From Chitinophaga sp. YR627 (lineage in GTDB: Bacteria; Bacteroidota; Bacteroidia; Chitinophagales; Chitinophagaceae), in assembly GCF_900114995.1 (NCBI RefSeq), contig NZ_FOUX01000006.1:186001-250000 (forward strand): a DNA stretch of 64,000 bases, given 5' to 3'. Made by a program: the position numbers and the translations under genes. Positions 16,356-23,793 of this stretch are shown here, piece after piece (positions within the stretch are counted from its first letter, which is position 1; each line of letters starts with the position of its first letter). The notes beneath the pieces were generated by a model. The model saw nothing but the letters and a program-made list of their open reading frames with translations, made no database searches and was not told the DNA's origin.

Positions 16356-17252
16356 ATGAAGACCTATCTCCGAACCACCGGATGGGGACTAGCCACATTA
16401 TTGCTGTTGGCTTTCGTTTTCCATGCCTGCCAGAAGGACAATTCCGCGTCCATGTCACCTGGTCCAGGGCAACAAAGACTAAACATTTATCTGTCAGATG
16501 ATCCGGGATTTTTCGACAATGTATTCCTGGACATCCGCAGCGTGCAGGTACTGGTAGATACCTGTACAGGCACCCGCGACAACGACGACAACTGGGGCGA
16601 TGATTATCACCGCTGCTGGTGGTGGGAAGACCGCCGCGACAACAAAGACAGTTGTCAGGTATGGGATTCTCTGGGTATCCGCGCAGGCGTATATGATGTA
16701 CTGTCACTGCGTAACGGTACAGACACTATCCTGGGCGATGGTATCGTTCCAAAAGGAAAGATCAAAAAGATCATGATCACCCTGGGCGACAACAATTACC
16801 TGGTGAAAGACAGTGTAACCTATCCGCTGAAATCTGTTTCCGGACAGGTACGTCTGGTGATCCAGGTACGTCATGATGAGTGGGAGGAATTCTCGAACGA
16901 CAATTTCCGCCTCTGGCTGGACTTTGACGTAGACCGTTCCATCATCCAGACACGTAAGGGAGAGTTCTTACTGCGTCCGGTGATCCATGTATTCACGGTG
17001 AAACAAACCGGTAGTATTTCAGGTAAAGTAAGCCCATGGCAGGCATTCCCTGTGATCACGGTTTACAATGATCAGGACACGGCCTATGCATTGCCATGGA
17101 AGAATGGAGAATATAAACTGAGAGGGTTGAAAGCAGGTACTTACAAAGTGTTTGTAAATGCTTCCAATGGTTACAAAGATACCACCGTAACGGGTGTTAC
17201 TGTGAGCAGAGGTGATAATACGAAAGTAGAAGAGATTAAGCTGAAGAAATAG
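16356..17252 (+). CDS. DUF4382 lipoprotein with C-terminal carboxypeptidase-regulatory-like domain
   Basis: The 298-residue protein has a lipobox ending FHACQ (Cys about residue 25), so it is a predicted lipoprotein. The DUF4382 domain follows (RLNIYLSDDPGFFDNVFLDI). It is interrupted at about 67-110 by a very hydrophilic, Asp/Arg/Trp-rich loop with three cysteines. The last 80 residues (GSISGKVSPWQAFPVITVYN to GLKAGTYKVFVNA) form a beta-sandwich of the carboxypeptidase regulatory type. The family has no known function; surface or periplasmic display is inferred. Confidence 0.8.
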   Translation: MKTYLRTTGWGLATLLLLAFVFHACQKDNSASMSPGPGQQRLNIYLSDDPGFFDNVFLDIRSVQVLVDTCTGTRDNDDNWGDDYHRCWWWEDRRDNKDSCQVWDSLGIRAGVYDVLSLRNGTDTILGDGIVPKGKIKKIMITLGDNNYLVKDSVTYPLKSVSGQVRLVIQVRHDEWEEFSNDNFRLWLDFDVDRSIIQTRKGEFLLRPVIHVFTVKQTGSISGKVSPWQAFPVITVYNDQDTAYALPWKNGEYKLRGLKAGTYKVFVNASNGYKDTTVTGVTVSRGDNTKVEEIKLKK

Positions 17253-17290
17253 GCATAATCAGGTTAAAGCAAAAATGACGACTATTGATA

Positions 17291-17323
17291 CCCGGCGCAA
17301 CTTTGTTGTGCCGGTTTTTTTTT
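17291..17323 (+). terminator. terminator after the DUF4382 gene
   Basis: CCGGCGCAAC and TTGTGCCGG form a stem with a long T-run. The next gene's promoter elements overlap the descending arm. Confidence 0.85.
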
Positions 17324-17336
17324 ATACCTACTTTTG
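17306..17336 (+). promoter_or_regulatory. promoter of the YwqK/MORN-like gene inside a terminator
   Basis: TTG at 17306-17308 lies in the terminator stem and a perfect -7 box TACTTTTG lies at 17329-17336, 20 bp apart. The ATG follows at 17351, so the predicted leader is only about 7-10 nt. Confidence 0.55.
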
Positions 17337-17350
17337 TACAAATTAATCCT

Positions 17351-17965
17351 ATGAGAAAACTGAGTGTATTTTTAATGCTGCAATTCCTTGTCCTGGCGGC
17401 TTTTGCCCAGATGCCGAAGGTGCGGGTCAACAAGGTTGACGAACAGCAGCGCAAACAAGGGGAATGGCAGGAGGAAATGCCTGAGGTCCGCGGAGAACCG
17501 GGTTATACCTGGGAGGGAAACTATGTCGATAACAAGAAGGAGGGAATATGGAAGAAATACGCCGTATCCGGAGGGATTATCGCAGAAGAGACCTACAAAC
17601 ACGACCAGCTGAATGGCTATGCACGTTATTTCTATCCAAACGGTAAGGTAAGTGCGGAAGGTGCTTTCGTAGCGATGGACATTAATGGTGAAGTGGACTA
17701 CTTCAGGATCGTGGATCCGGTCACCGGAGATGAGAAATTCGAAGAAGTAAAAAGAGATGGTAGTTCTCAGCGTAATGGTATGTGGAAAGTATATGACGAG
17801 GATGGAAAGATGATGAAGGAATACTACAGACGAGGAGAGCCAGTGACAGAAGAAGAATTCGGAAGAGGGCCTGTAAAACCGGCTGCATCAGAAAAACCTG
17901 CAACACCACCTGCACCGCCTGCATTACCTCACCAGAATCAGAAGAAAAAGGGTGCTAAAGGATAA
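17351..17965 (+). CDS. secreted MORN/YwqK-type repeat protein
   Basis: The 204-residue protein starts at ATG 17351 (MRKLSVFLMLQFLVLAAFAQ, a signal peptide). An upstream in-frame start would lie within the preceding terminator. Repeats of the form G.W..Y...G....E..Y..G..NG (KKEGIWKKYAVSGGIIAEET, GYARYFYPNGKVSAEG, RNGMWKVYDEDGKMMKEYY) match the MORN-like/YwqK repeat. The C-terminal 40 residues are Pro/Ala/Lys-rich. Function is unknown; these repeats are common in Bacteroidota exported proteins. Confidence 0.75.
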   Translation: MRKLSVFLMLQFLVLAAFAQMPKVRVNKVDEQQRKQGEWQEEMPEVRGEPGYTWEGNYVDNKKEGIWKKYAVSGGIIAEETYKHDQLNGYARYFYPNGKVSAEGAFVAMDINGEVDYFRIVDPVTGDEKFEEVKRDGSSQRNGMWKVYDEDGKMMKEYYRRGEPVTEEEFGRGPVKPAASEKPATPPAPPALPHQNQKKKGAKG

Positions 17966-18121
17966 TCATCCAGGTACTGTATCAAAAAGTCTCAATAGAA
18001 TAAAGAGGGCACCAGCAACGAACTGACTGTAGCAAATCAGAAGGTCTCATCACAACGAAAAGAACAGACGAACCTACAATTTTGAAGTAAGTAACCAATC
18101 ATCTAAGGAGAAATATTTTGG

Positions 18122-18158
18122 GCGCCCTGGTCATATTGGCCAGGGCGCTTTTTAATTT
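18122..18158. terminator. bidirectional terminator between convergent genes
   Basis: GCGCCCTGG and CCAGGGCGC form a perfect 9-bp stem followed by TTTTTAATTTTA. It ends the plus-strand gene and lies against the stop of the minus-strand PAP2 gene. Confidence 0.85.
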
Positions 18159-18826
18159 TACGCAGCATGCTTCTTTCTGCTCAGCGAACCATCCCAGCGT
18201 GGATCTTTAAAAGAAGACCAGGTACCAGACCATGTCAGCCAGAGCAGGGTCACTACTGTTGCAACAACCGAACCTCCTGTTACATCTTCCAGGAAATGCT
18301 GGCTCATATACATGCGGGAATAGGCGACCAGCAGGGCAAAGAGCAGATAGATGTATCCCATCTTTTTATTGGGTGTGATATATGTCAGCACCATTGCGAT
18401 GGTGAATGCACAGGCGGTATGTCCGGAAGGGAAGCTGAAGTTATTGGACAACAGTTCCACGTTCGGCACGTAGTATATCGGACGCGTATGACCAGCGAAG
18501 TAAACGCTGGGTCTGGGCGCGTTAAAAAGGTTTTTAAGCGAGACATTGACAGCGGTGCTCAGTATAAGGCTGGAAGCCATTAAAAAGCTGCTGCGATAGC
18601 TAAAGAAAAGGAGCAGGAGACATATGACTACGGCAGATACAGAACTACCTAATTCTGTCATATAGGGAAACAATACATCACCGGCAGGGAAATGCAGGCC
18701 GTTGATAAAAAAGTAGATGTCTTCTTTGGAATACGACAATTTAACTGCCAGTATAAGTATCAGTATACCGAGATAGGGCAGGAGAAAGGGATAGAGACGA
18801 CGGGAATTAGCAATAAGTGTTTGCAA
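18158..18826 (-). CDS. PAP2-family membrane phosphatase
   Basis: The 222-residue protein has about six membrane helices. It carries the three PAP2 phosphatase motifs: KNLFNAPRP, PSGHT and SRMYMSQHFLEDVTGG. Family members act on lipid phosphates such as phosphatidic acid or undecaprenyl pyrophosphate, with the active site facing the periplasm. The start is TTG at 18824-18826: an in-frame stop lies four codons upstream and the first in-frame ATG is far downstream, after the first helix. Substrate is not determinable from sequence. Confidence 0.85.
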   Translation of the reverse strand: MQTLIANSRRLYPFLLPYLGILILILAVKLSYSKEDIYFFINGLHFPAGDVLFPYMTELGSSVSAVVICLLLLFFSYRSSFLMASSLILSTAVNVSLKNLFNAPRPSVYFAGHTRPIYYVPNVELLSNNFSFPSGHTACAFTIAMVLTYITPNKKMGYIYLLFALLVAYSRMYMSQHFLEDVTGGSVVATVVTLLWLTWSGTWSSFKDPRWDGSLSRKKHAA

Positions 18827-18859
18827 AGGATGCTTGTTTTAACAATTAAATATATCTGA

Positions 18860-18867
18860 CAAATGTA
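18860..18867 (-). promoter_or_regulatory. candidate -7 element for the PAP2 gene
   Basis: On the minus strand the sequence reads TACATTTG, a perfect TAnnTTTG, 33 bp before the TTG start and directly after the KGG gene's terminator. Confidence 0.35.
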
Positions 18868-18868
18868 T

Positions 18869-18915
18869 AAAAAAAGGAACGCCTGGTATGTACTTAAATA
18901 CGTACCAGGCGTTCC
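18869..18915 (-). terminator. strong terminator after the KGG protein gene
   Basis: Arms of 17 bp with one mismatch (GGAACGCCTGGTA / TACCAGGCGTTCC core, 18876-18915) are followed on the minus strand by seven T residues (18869-18875). Confidence 0.9.
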
Positions 18916-18943
18916 AGTTAAAGGAAAGAAACCGTGTGTTGTC

Positions 18944-19345
18944 TTACACCGATGAATTTGAATTATCTTTTTGTCTTTTTTTGTGAGCAGCTTCACCGCC
19001 TTTTTTACCTATTTCAGCCATGTGCTGTCTGTTTCTGCTGACAGCAACTCCACCTTTACGCCCTGCTTCGCGGGCTTCAGCGGAATTAAATTCGTGAGCA
19101 ACACCCTGTGCGTGAGCTGCGCGTCCGCCTTTACTGGCTATAGCGCGTTGCATCGCTGCATCCATGGATGCGAAACCACGTTTATCTTTGCGGCTTGTTG
19201 TCGTTTTTTCTTCTGAGGGAGTTGAGTGTTTGTTCTCTGCATGACTTCCATGTGCTGTTGATTCTCTTGATTCACGGTCTTGATTGAGGTGTTCCCTTTC
19301 CAGTTTGTCCTGCTCTGTGAAGTGATTGCTTTGTTCTGCAGCCAT
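18944..19345 (-). CDS. KGG-motif stress-induced hydrophilic protein
   Basis: The 133-residue protein is almost wholly hydrophilic. After a disordered Glu/Ser/His-rich first half it carries three KGG-type repeats (IASKGGRAAHAQG, AGRKGGVAVSRNR, IGKKGGEAAHKKR). These motifs are known from stress-induced hydrophilins such as the con-10/GsiB group. A role in desiccation or general stress tolerance is plausible by family. It is a single gene with a very strong terminator. Composition is unlike its neighbours because of the repeats. Confidence 0.85.
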   Translation of the reverse strand: MAAEQSNHFTEQDKLEREHLNQDRESRESTAHGSHAENKHSTPSEEKTTTSRKDKRGFASMDAAMQRAIASKGGRAAHAQGVAHEFNSAEAREAGRKGGVAVSRNRQHMAEIGKKGGEAAHKKRQKDNSNSSV

Positions 19346-19708
19346 AAGAAATGAATTTGAAAGGTTAAAAAATGGGTTCCATCTAACGTAGGAAATTGAC
19401 TCTAATTCGTGAAAGTAGGCACAACTATTATGCCGCGTATGAAAGACTGGTTGTATAACGCATTGGATAACAACTTTACACGTTTAAATTTCTCACATTT
19501 TTATGATAAGCGTGGAGTAGAATTGACAAACTGTAGCGTGAGAACGCCAATTAGAATTAGATAATATAGAAAGTGAATGAAATGTTAAGAAATGTCATAT
19601 TGACGATCGCTATAATTGGTTTGTAACGTGGCATTAACATAAACTGAGCCGTTCACAAATATTGCATCTGTTCATTTTGTTCATTTTGGCTATACGACGT
19701 TTGTATGC
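19346..19708. other. intergenic, no gene supported
   Basis: It contains one 44-codon plus-strand frame (19430-19564, beginning MPRMKDWLYNALDN). I could not relate it to any family or a start signal. The rest is AT-rich. Confidence 0.4.
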
Positions 19709-19808
19709 TTTGTGTATCAGTTATAACATCATAATTTTGGATAACTCTAAAGTTGGCATAGGTTATGAAAAGGCACTAAGATCTCAATCTACAGTGCCCT
19801 TTTTTTTA
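19709..19808 (+). ncRNA. candidate small RNA: orphan promoter plus terminator
   Basis: TTTG (19709-19712), 19 bp, then TAATTTTG (19732-19739) is a perfect Bacteroidota promoter. About 30 bp past the expected start, a hairpin AAAAGGCACT/AGTGCCCT (19768-19800) runs into eight or more T residues (to 19807). The predicted transcript is about 60 nt and has no gene except a four-codon frame (ATG AAA AGG CAC TAA). Both neighbouring genes are on the minus strand, so the pair serves neither. Confidence 0.5.
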
Positions 19809-19826
19809 AGTAGGGTTTAAAACTAC

Positions 19827-19859
19827 AAAACCCAAATTCTGTGAAAGAATTTGGGTTTT
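19827..19859. terminator. terminator of the GH31 gene
   Basis: AAAACCCAAATTCT and AGAATTTGGGTTTT form a perfect 14-bp stem with a 5-nt loop, symmetrical enough to act on both strands. It lies just after the GH31 stop. Confidence 0.85.
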
Positions 19860-19888
19860 ATAATCAGTAAAAAGTATACTTCCTACGT

Positions 19889-22282
19889 TTATCTGATAAT
19901 GAGATTTTCGAATTTACGTTCTACCACGATATTTACAACATTCCCCACAAAGTTAGCAGGAGTCAGCTTTACAACGTTTCCATCCAATACATATTCTTTC
20001 GCTTTGAACGGTAAACCATGCACGGAAATATTATGTCTTTTGTAAGCCGCGTTGTACTGACCGAAGTATTTTTTTCTCAGCGCAAAATGTGATTTTTCCG
20101 AGCGCTGTTTGAAACGGATATCGTTATACTGCCCATTTTTATAGCCGTAATGATCGCCCGCATCTTCGTATAATGAACTGCTGTATTCTTCTGTTGAATA
20201 ATAAACATGCAGCATCATTTCTTCTGTATTGCGTTCATCTACGTGCTGTATCTTCGGATAGTTCGGAATAACAGCACCGGCTTTTACGAACAATGGCATT
20301 TCATCCAGCGGTGTAGCAATCTTAATGACCTGACCGCCGGTATATGTCTGATCATTCCAGTAGTAATACCATTGTCCTTCCGGCAGGTAAACTTCTTTTT
20401 CCTTCATGCCCTGTTCTGATACATGACTGATCAGTAATGAATCACCCAGCATGAATTCATGTGAGCGATCATAGGTTTGTTTGTCATGTTGTGCCACGAA
20501 TGCCAGCGGACGCAGCATTGGGGTGCCAAAACGGGAGTATTGCCAGAAAGTGGTATATAAGTAAGGCAGCAGACTGTAGCGTAGCTGAATGAACTTCTTA
20601 GCCACTGCTTCGTATTCTGTACCAAAACTCCATGGTTCCTGGTTGAAACCGGTTTCATTACTTGCTGAGTGTGTACGCATCAGCGGATGGAATACGGCCA
20701 GCTGGATCCAGCGGACATACAGTTCTCCATCAGGTTCGCCGATGAAACCGCCGATATCGCTTCCTACGAAGGAAATACCGGATACTGCCATGCGCTGCGC
20801 CTGTACAGATGCCAGCCAGAGATGATCCCAGCTGGAAACGTTATCTCCTGTCCAGAAGGAGGTCCAGCGTTGTGCACCGGCATAGCAGGAACGGGAGATC
20901 ACGAAAGGCCTGTTCGGCATGAGGTATTTTTTCATACCCGCAGCGGTCGCCTTACTCATCAGGTGTCCGTATACATTGTGTGCCTTACGGTGACTCACAG
21001 CTTCTCCGTCATAGTCATGGCGTACATCTTCAGGGAAGGTACCCATTTCGAATACAGCAGGTTCGTTCATATCATTCCAGACACCTCTGACACCCACATC
21101 GACCAGTTCCTTGAACAGACCGGCCCACCATTTACGTACTTCCGGATTGGTATAATCCGGGAATACGCATTTACCCGGCCATACATCGCCTTCCATTAAG
21201 GCACCATCAGCACGTTTACAGAAGTAATTATTCTGGATACCCTGTTTGTAGATATTGTACTCCGGATCTACCTTGATACCAGGATCGATGATCACAACTA
21301 CCTTGAAGCCCTGTGCAGCCAGTTCCTTGATCAGGCCTGCCGGCTCAGGGAAACCTTCCTTGCTCCAGGTGAAACAGCGGAAGCCTTCCATATAGTCGAT
21401 ATCCAGATGGATCACATCGCATGGTATTTCACGCTTACGGAATTCAGCTGCGATCTCTTTCACACGTGTGTCAGGATAGTAGCTCCAGCGGCACTGCTGA
21501 TAGCCTAATGCCCATAATGGCGGCAATTCGGCGGTACCGGTGATGCTGGTATATCCTTCTGCCACTTTCAGCAGTTCTGGTCCGTAGATGAAGTAATAAT
21601 TCATTTCTCCACCCCTTGCCCAGAAGCTGGTTGCATTATCTCTTTCTTTACCGAAATCGAAGATGGTGCGGAAGGTATTATCGAAGAAGATACCGTATGC
21701 TTTACCACGATGTAAACCATAGTAGAAAGGAATATTACGGTATAAAGGATCAGTGTCTTTCTGGAAGCCGTAAGCATCTGTACCGAAGTTCTCCATACGC
21801 TTGCCGTGCAGGTTCAGATCGGTTGGCTTATCACCCATACCGAAGAAGCATTCGTCTTCCTGGATCTGTTTACTGCAATACACGATCTTACCACCTTTTT
21901 GCAGGTAGTACTGCCAGTGGAAACCCAGTTCGTCCTGGTTGATGATACAACCATCCAGGTCTGTGATAGTCAAACGCAGATCATCTCTTGAGATGTAAAT
22001 GCGTAATGCTTCTGTATAGATTTCGAAATTTTCTTCAAACTCATGCAGTCCGAAGTTTACAGGCGATTCTTCCAGCCTGTCGCTGACAGCGTAAGAGAAG
22101 TCTCTCTGGAAATTACCGTCGGCTGCATAGCGAAAACGAACGATCTTGTCTGAGATGATCCTTACTTCCAGGATTGTTTCTGTTGTATAAAAGTAGAAGT
22201 AGTTGCCTTCTTTTTTCCAGTCTTTGATAGTATCCGGATAATGTTTCGCCGAATATTTCCCCGAGGAGGTTGTTACTTGCAT
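19889..22282 (-). CDS. GH31 alpha-glucosidase
   Basis: The 797-residue protein has an N-terminal beta domain, then the GH31 barrel. It carries HLDIDYM, the nucleophile motif WNDMNEP (Asp404), SFWTGDNVSSW with the probable acid/base Asp, and FVGSDIGGF, and ends in C-terminal beta domains. It hydrolyses non-reducing terminal alpha-glucosides (alpha-1,4, perhaps also alpha-1,3/1,6). No signal peptide is present, so it is probably cytoplasmic and may act on maltodextrin or glycogen-derived sugars. The gene stands alone with its own terminator; alpha-xylosidase is a less likely alternative. Confidence 0.92.
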   Translation of the reverse strand: MQVTTSSGKYSAKHYPDTIKDWKKEGNYFYFYTTETILEVRIISDKIVRFRYAADGNFQRDFSYAVSDRLEESPVNFGLHEFEENFEIYTEALRIYISRDDLRLTITDLDGCIINQDELGFHWQYYLQKGGKIVYCSKQIQEDECFFGMGDKPTDLNLHGKRMENFGTDAYGFQKDTDPLYRNIPFYYGLHRGKAYGIFFDNTFRTIFDFGKERDNATSFWARGGEMNYYFIYGPELLKVAEGYTSITGTAELPPLWALGYQQCRWSYYPDTRVKEIAAEFRKREIPCDVIHLDIDYMEGFRCFTWSKEGFPEPAGLIKELAAQGFKVVVIIDPGIKVDPEYNIYKQGIQNNYFCKRADGALMEGDVWPGKCVFPDYTNPEVRKWWAGLFKELVDVGVRGVWNDMNEPAVFEMGTFPEDVRHDYDGEAVSHRKAHNVYGHLMSKATAAGMKKYLMPNRPFVISRSCYAGAQRWTSFWTGDNVSSWDHLWLASVQAQRMAVSGISFVGSDIGGFIGEPDGELYVRWIQLAVFHPLMRTHSASNETGFNQEPWSFGTEYEAVAKKFIQLRYSLLPYLYTTFWQYSRFGTPMLRPLAFVAQHDKQTYDRSHEFMLGDSLLISHVSEQGMKEKEVYLPEGQWYYYWNDQTYTGGQVIKIATPLDEMPLFVKAGAVIPNYPKIQHVDERNTEEMMLHVYYSTEEYSSSLYEDAGDHYGYKNGQYNDIRFKQRSEKSHFALRKKYFGQYNAAYKRHNISVHGLPFKAKEYVLDGNVVKLTPANFVGNVVNIVVERKFENLIIR

Positions 22283-22576
22283 TAGATCGCTTTTAAATTT
22301 CCCGAATCAATGTCCAGTGTCACGTTTGGTTGTAGGACTATATGAACAAGTTGATTCCCTTTCCCTGTCATCACCCAAATTAGACAAAAAATATTGTTTT
22401 AACACGCTTTTGCGGTAGAGGCTGTTTACCAGCCGTTTACCGGTAAAAATAACACATTCGCTAAAACGTGTATGTAACATATTCGTGTATATCCTATATT
22501 GAGTAACATTAATGTACTTTTTGCTTTAACCTATTTTTTCCGGGGGTGTTTTTTTGCACCCCTTCTTCATAAATAT

Positions 22577-23638
22577 TTATTGTTGCATCGTACGGAAATG
22601 ACCTGTTTTTTTACTGCCGGCCAGCCATACAAATACGCCGCCTGGCGCTACACCTGCAACGTGAAATCCTTCCTTGCTGATATTATACCAGTTCAGACCG
22701 CCATCTTCAGATATATCGGTTCCTGAGGGCCCTGTAGCCAGGTATTTTTTACCGCTAATATGTTGTACACAGGAACGATATCCGCCCGGAGGAGTCACAG
22801 CTACCTGCCAGCTACGGCCACCGTCTTTGGTAATAAAGCAGTTATTTGTTGTAACAGAGTCCTTCAGATAGTCTCCACCTACCGCTACGCCGTTCAGTTG
22901 GTCAGCAAACGCGACAGAAAAGGCGCCCTGACTGGATTCGCCCTGTGTGAAGTTCCAGTTGTTAGCCTTCCATTTATCCCATCCGATGAAGAAACGGCTG
23001 TGTTTACCACCGGTGATGAAGCAGGCCTGTCCATTGGGCAGCATCCGCAGACTGGTACCGCTGGCTGCGAAAATAGCTTCTCCTTCTTTCGCTACCGGTA
23101 ATTTTGCCGGGGGATCAGCCTGCCAGGTCTTACCGCTGTCCTGTGTCCTGATAATGGTGAATTTTCCATCTACAGGATCGCCGATCGCCATTCCTTCTGC
23201 TGCATTCTTAAAGACCATCCCATCGAAGAAGATCCCTTTTGCTGTATTATTGTAGACTTCCTTCCACGATTGACCGCCATCCGTAGTTAGTACAATGTGT
23301 GCAGGTTCACCTGCATTTAACAGCAGCGCCCGCTTATCGCTGAATGCTACGAGAGAACGCCAGTCGCAGGTATCATAACCCGGTACAGTCAGCCATTCCC
23401 AGTTGGTACCGCGGTTGGAGACAGAACGTCCGACCTTTCCTTCGGTACCTGATACCCAGATAACGTTATGGTTTACAACGTTCATCCCGCGAATACTCTT
23501 AATAGGAGCCTGTTCGGAGTGAATCACGTAGCCGGACTGGGCAAAGAGGGGAAAAAAGCCAAATGAAAAAAGAAAGCTTAAAAAAAGTGTTTTACAGTGG
23601 GAAACCTTTACTGTGGCAGGTGTCGTTTTGCTGTACAT
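22577..23638 (-). CDS. secreted Asp-box/YCF48-like beta-propeller protein
   Basis: The 353-residue protein has a signal peptide (hydrophobic residues about 17-33, FPLFAQS). Repeated Asp-box motifs follow: TTDGGQSW, TQDSGKTW, TKDGGRSW and SEDGGLNW, evenly spaced as in the blades of a sialidase-like or YCF48/HCF136-type propeller. No catalytic sialidase residues are evident. It is often annotated as an oxidoreductase, without proof. It lies 294 bp upstream of the GH31 gene on the same strand and is probably transcribed separately. Confidence 0.75.
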   Translation of the reverse strand: MYSKTTPATVKVSHCKTLFLSFLFSFGFFPLFAQSGYVIHSEQAPIKSIRGMNVVNHNVIWVSGTEGKVGRSVSNRGTNWEWLTVPGYDTCDWRSLVAFSDKRALLLNAGEPAHIVLTTDGGQSWKEVYNNTAKGIFFDGMVFKNAAEGMAIGDPVDGKFTIIRTQDSGKTWQADPPAKLPVAKEGEAIFAASGTSLRMLPNGQACFITGGKHSRFFIGWDKWKANNWNFTQGESSQGAFSVAFADQLNGVAVGGDYLKDSVTTNNCFITKDGGRSWQVAVTPPGGYRSCVQHISGKKYLATGPSGTDISEDGGLNWYNISKEGFHVAGVAPGGVFVWLAGSKKTGHFRTMQQ

Positions 23639-23713
23639 GTTGTTTTCTGGTTTGAATGGGTTAGGTTGCGGGAAGAAAAATACAAAATCATTAGAAAGTG
23701 TGCGGTAGATTTA

Positions 23714-23721
23714 TATATTTG
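23714..23721 (+). promoter_or_regulatory. candidate -7 element for the sensor kinase gene
   Basis: TATATTTG matches TAnnTTTG and lies 72 bp before the ATG at 23794. The -33 box is not clear. Confidence 0.35.
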
Positions 23722-23793
23722 CAAGCACTGCGTTATGTGACTCAGTATTTTTATAACCTCTTTTACTAAATAGCATTGCAATCGCGGGCGCAG

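Noticed and set aside
19430..19564. 44-codon frame beginning MPRMKDW
   Set aside because: No start signal, relative or domain can be pointed to; the length is within chance.
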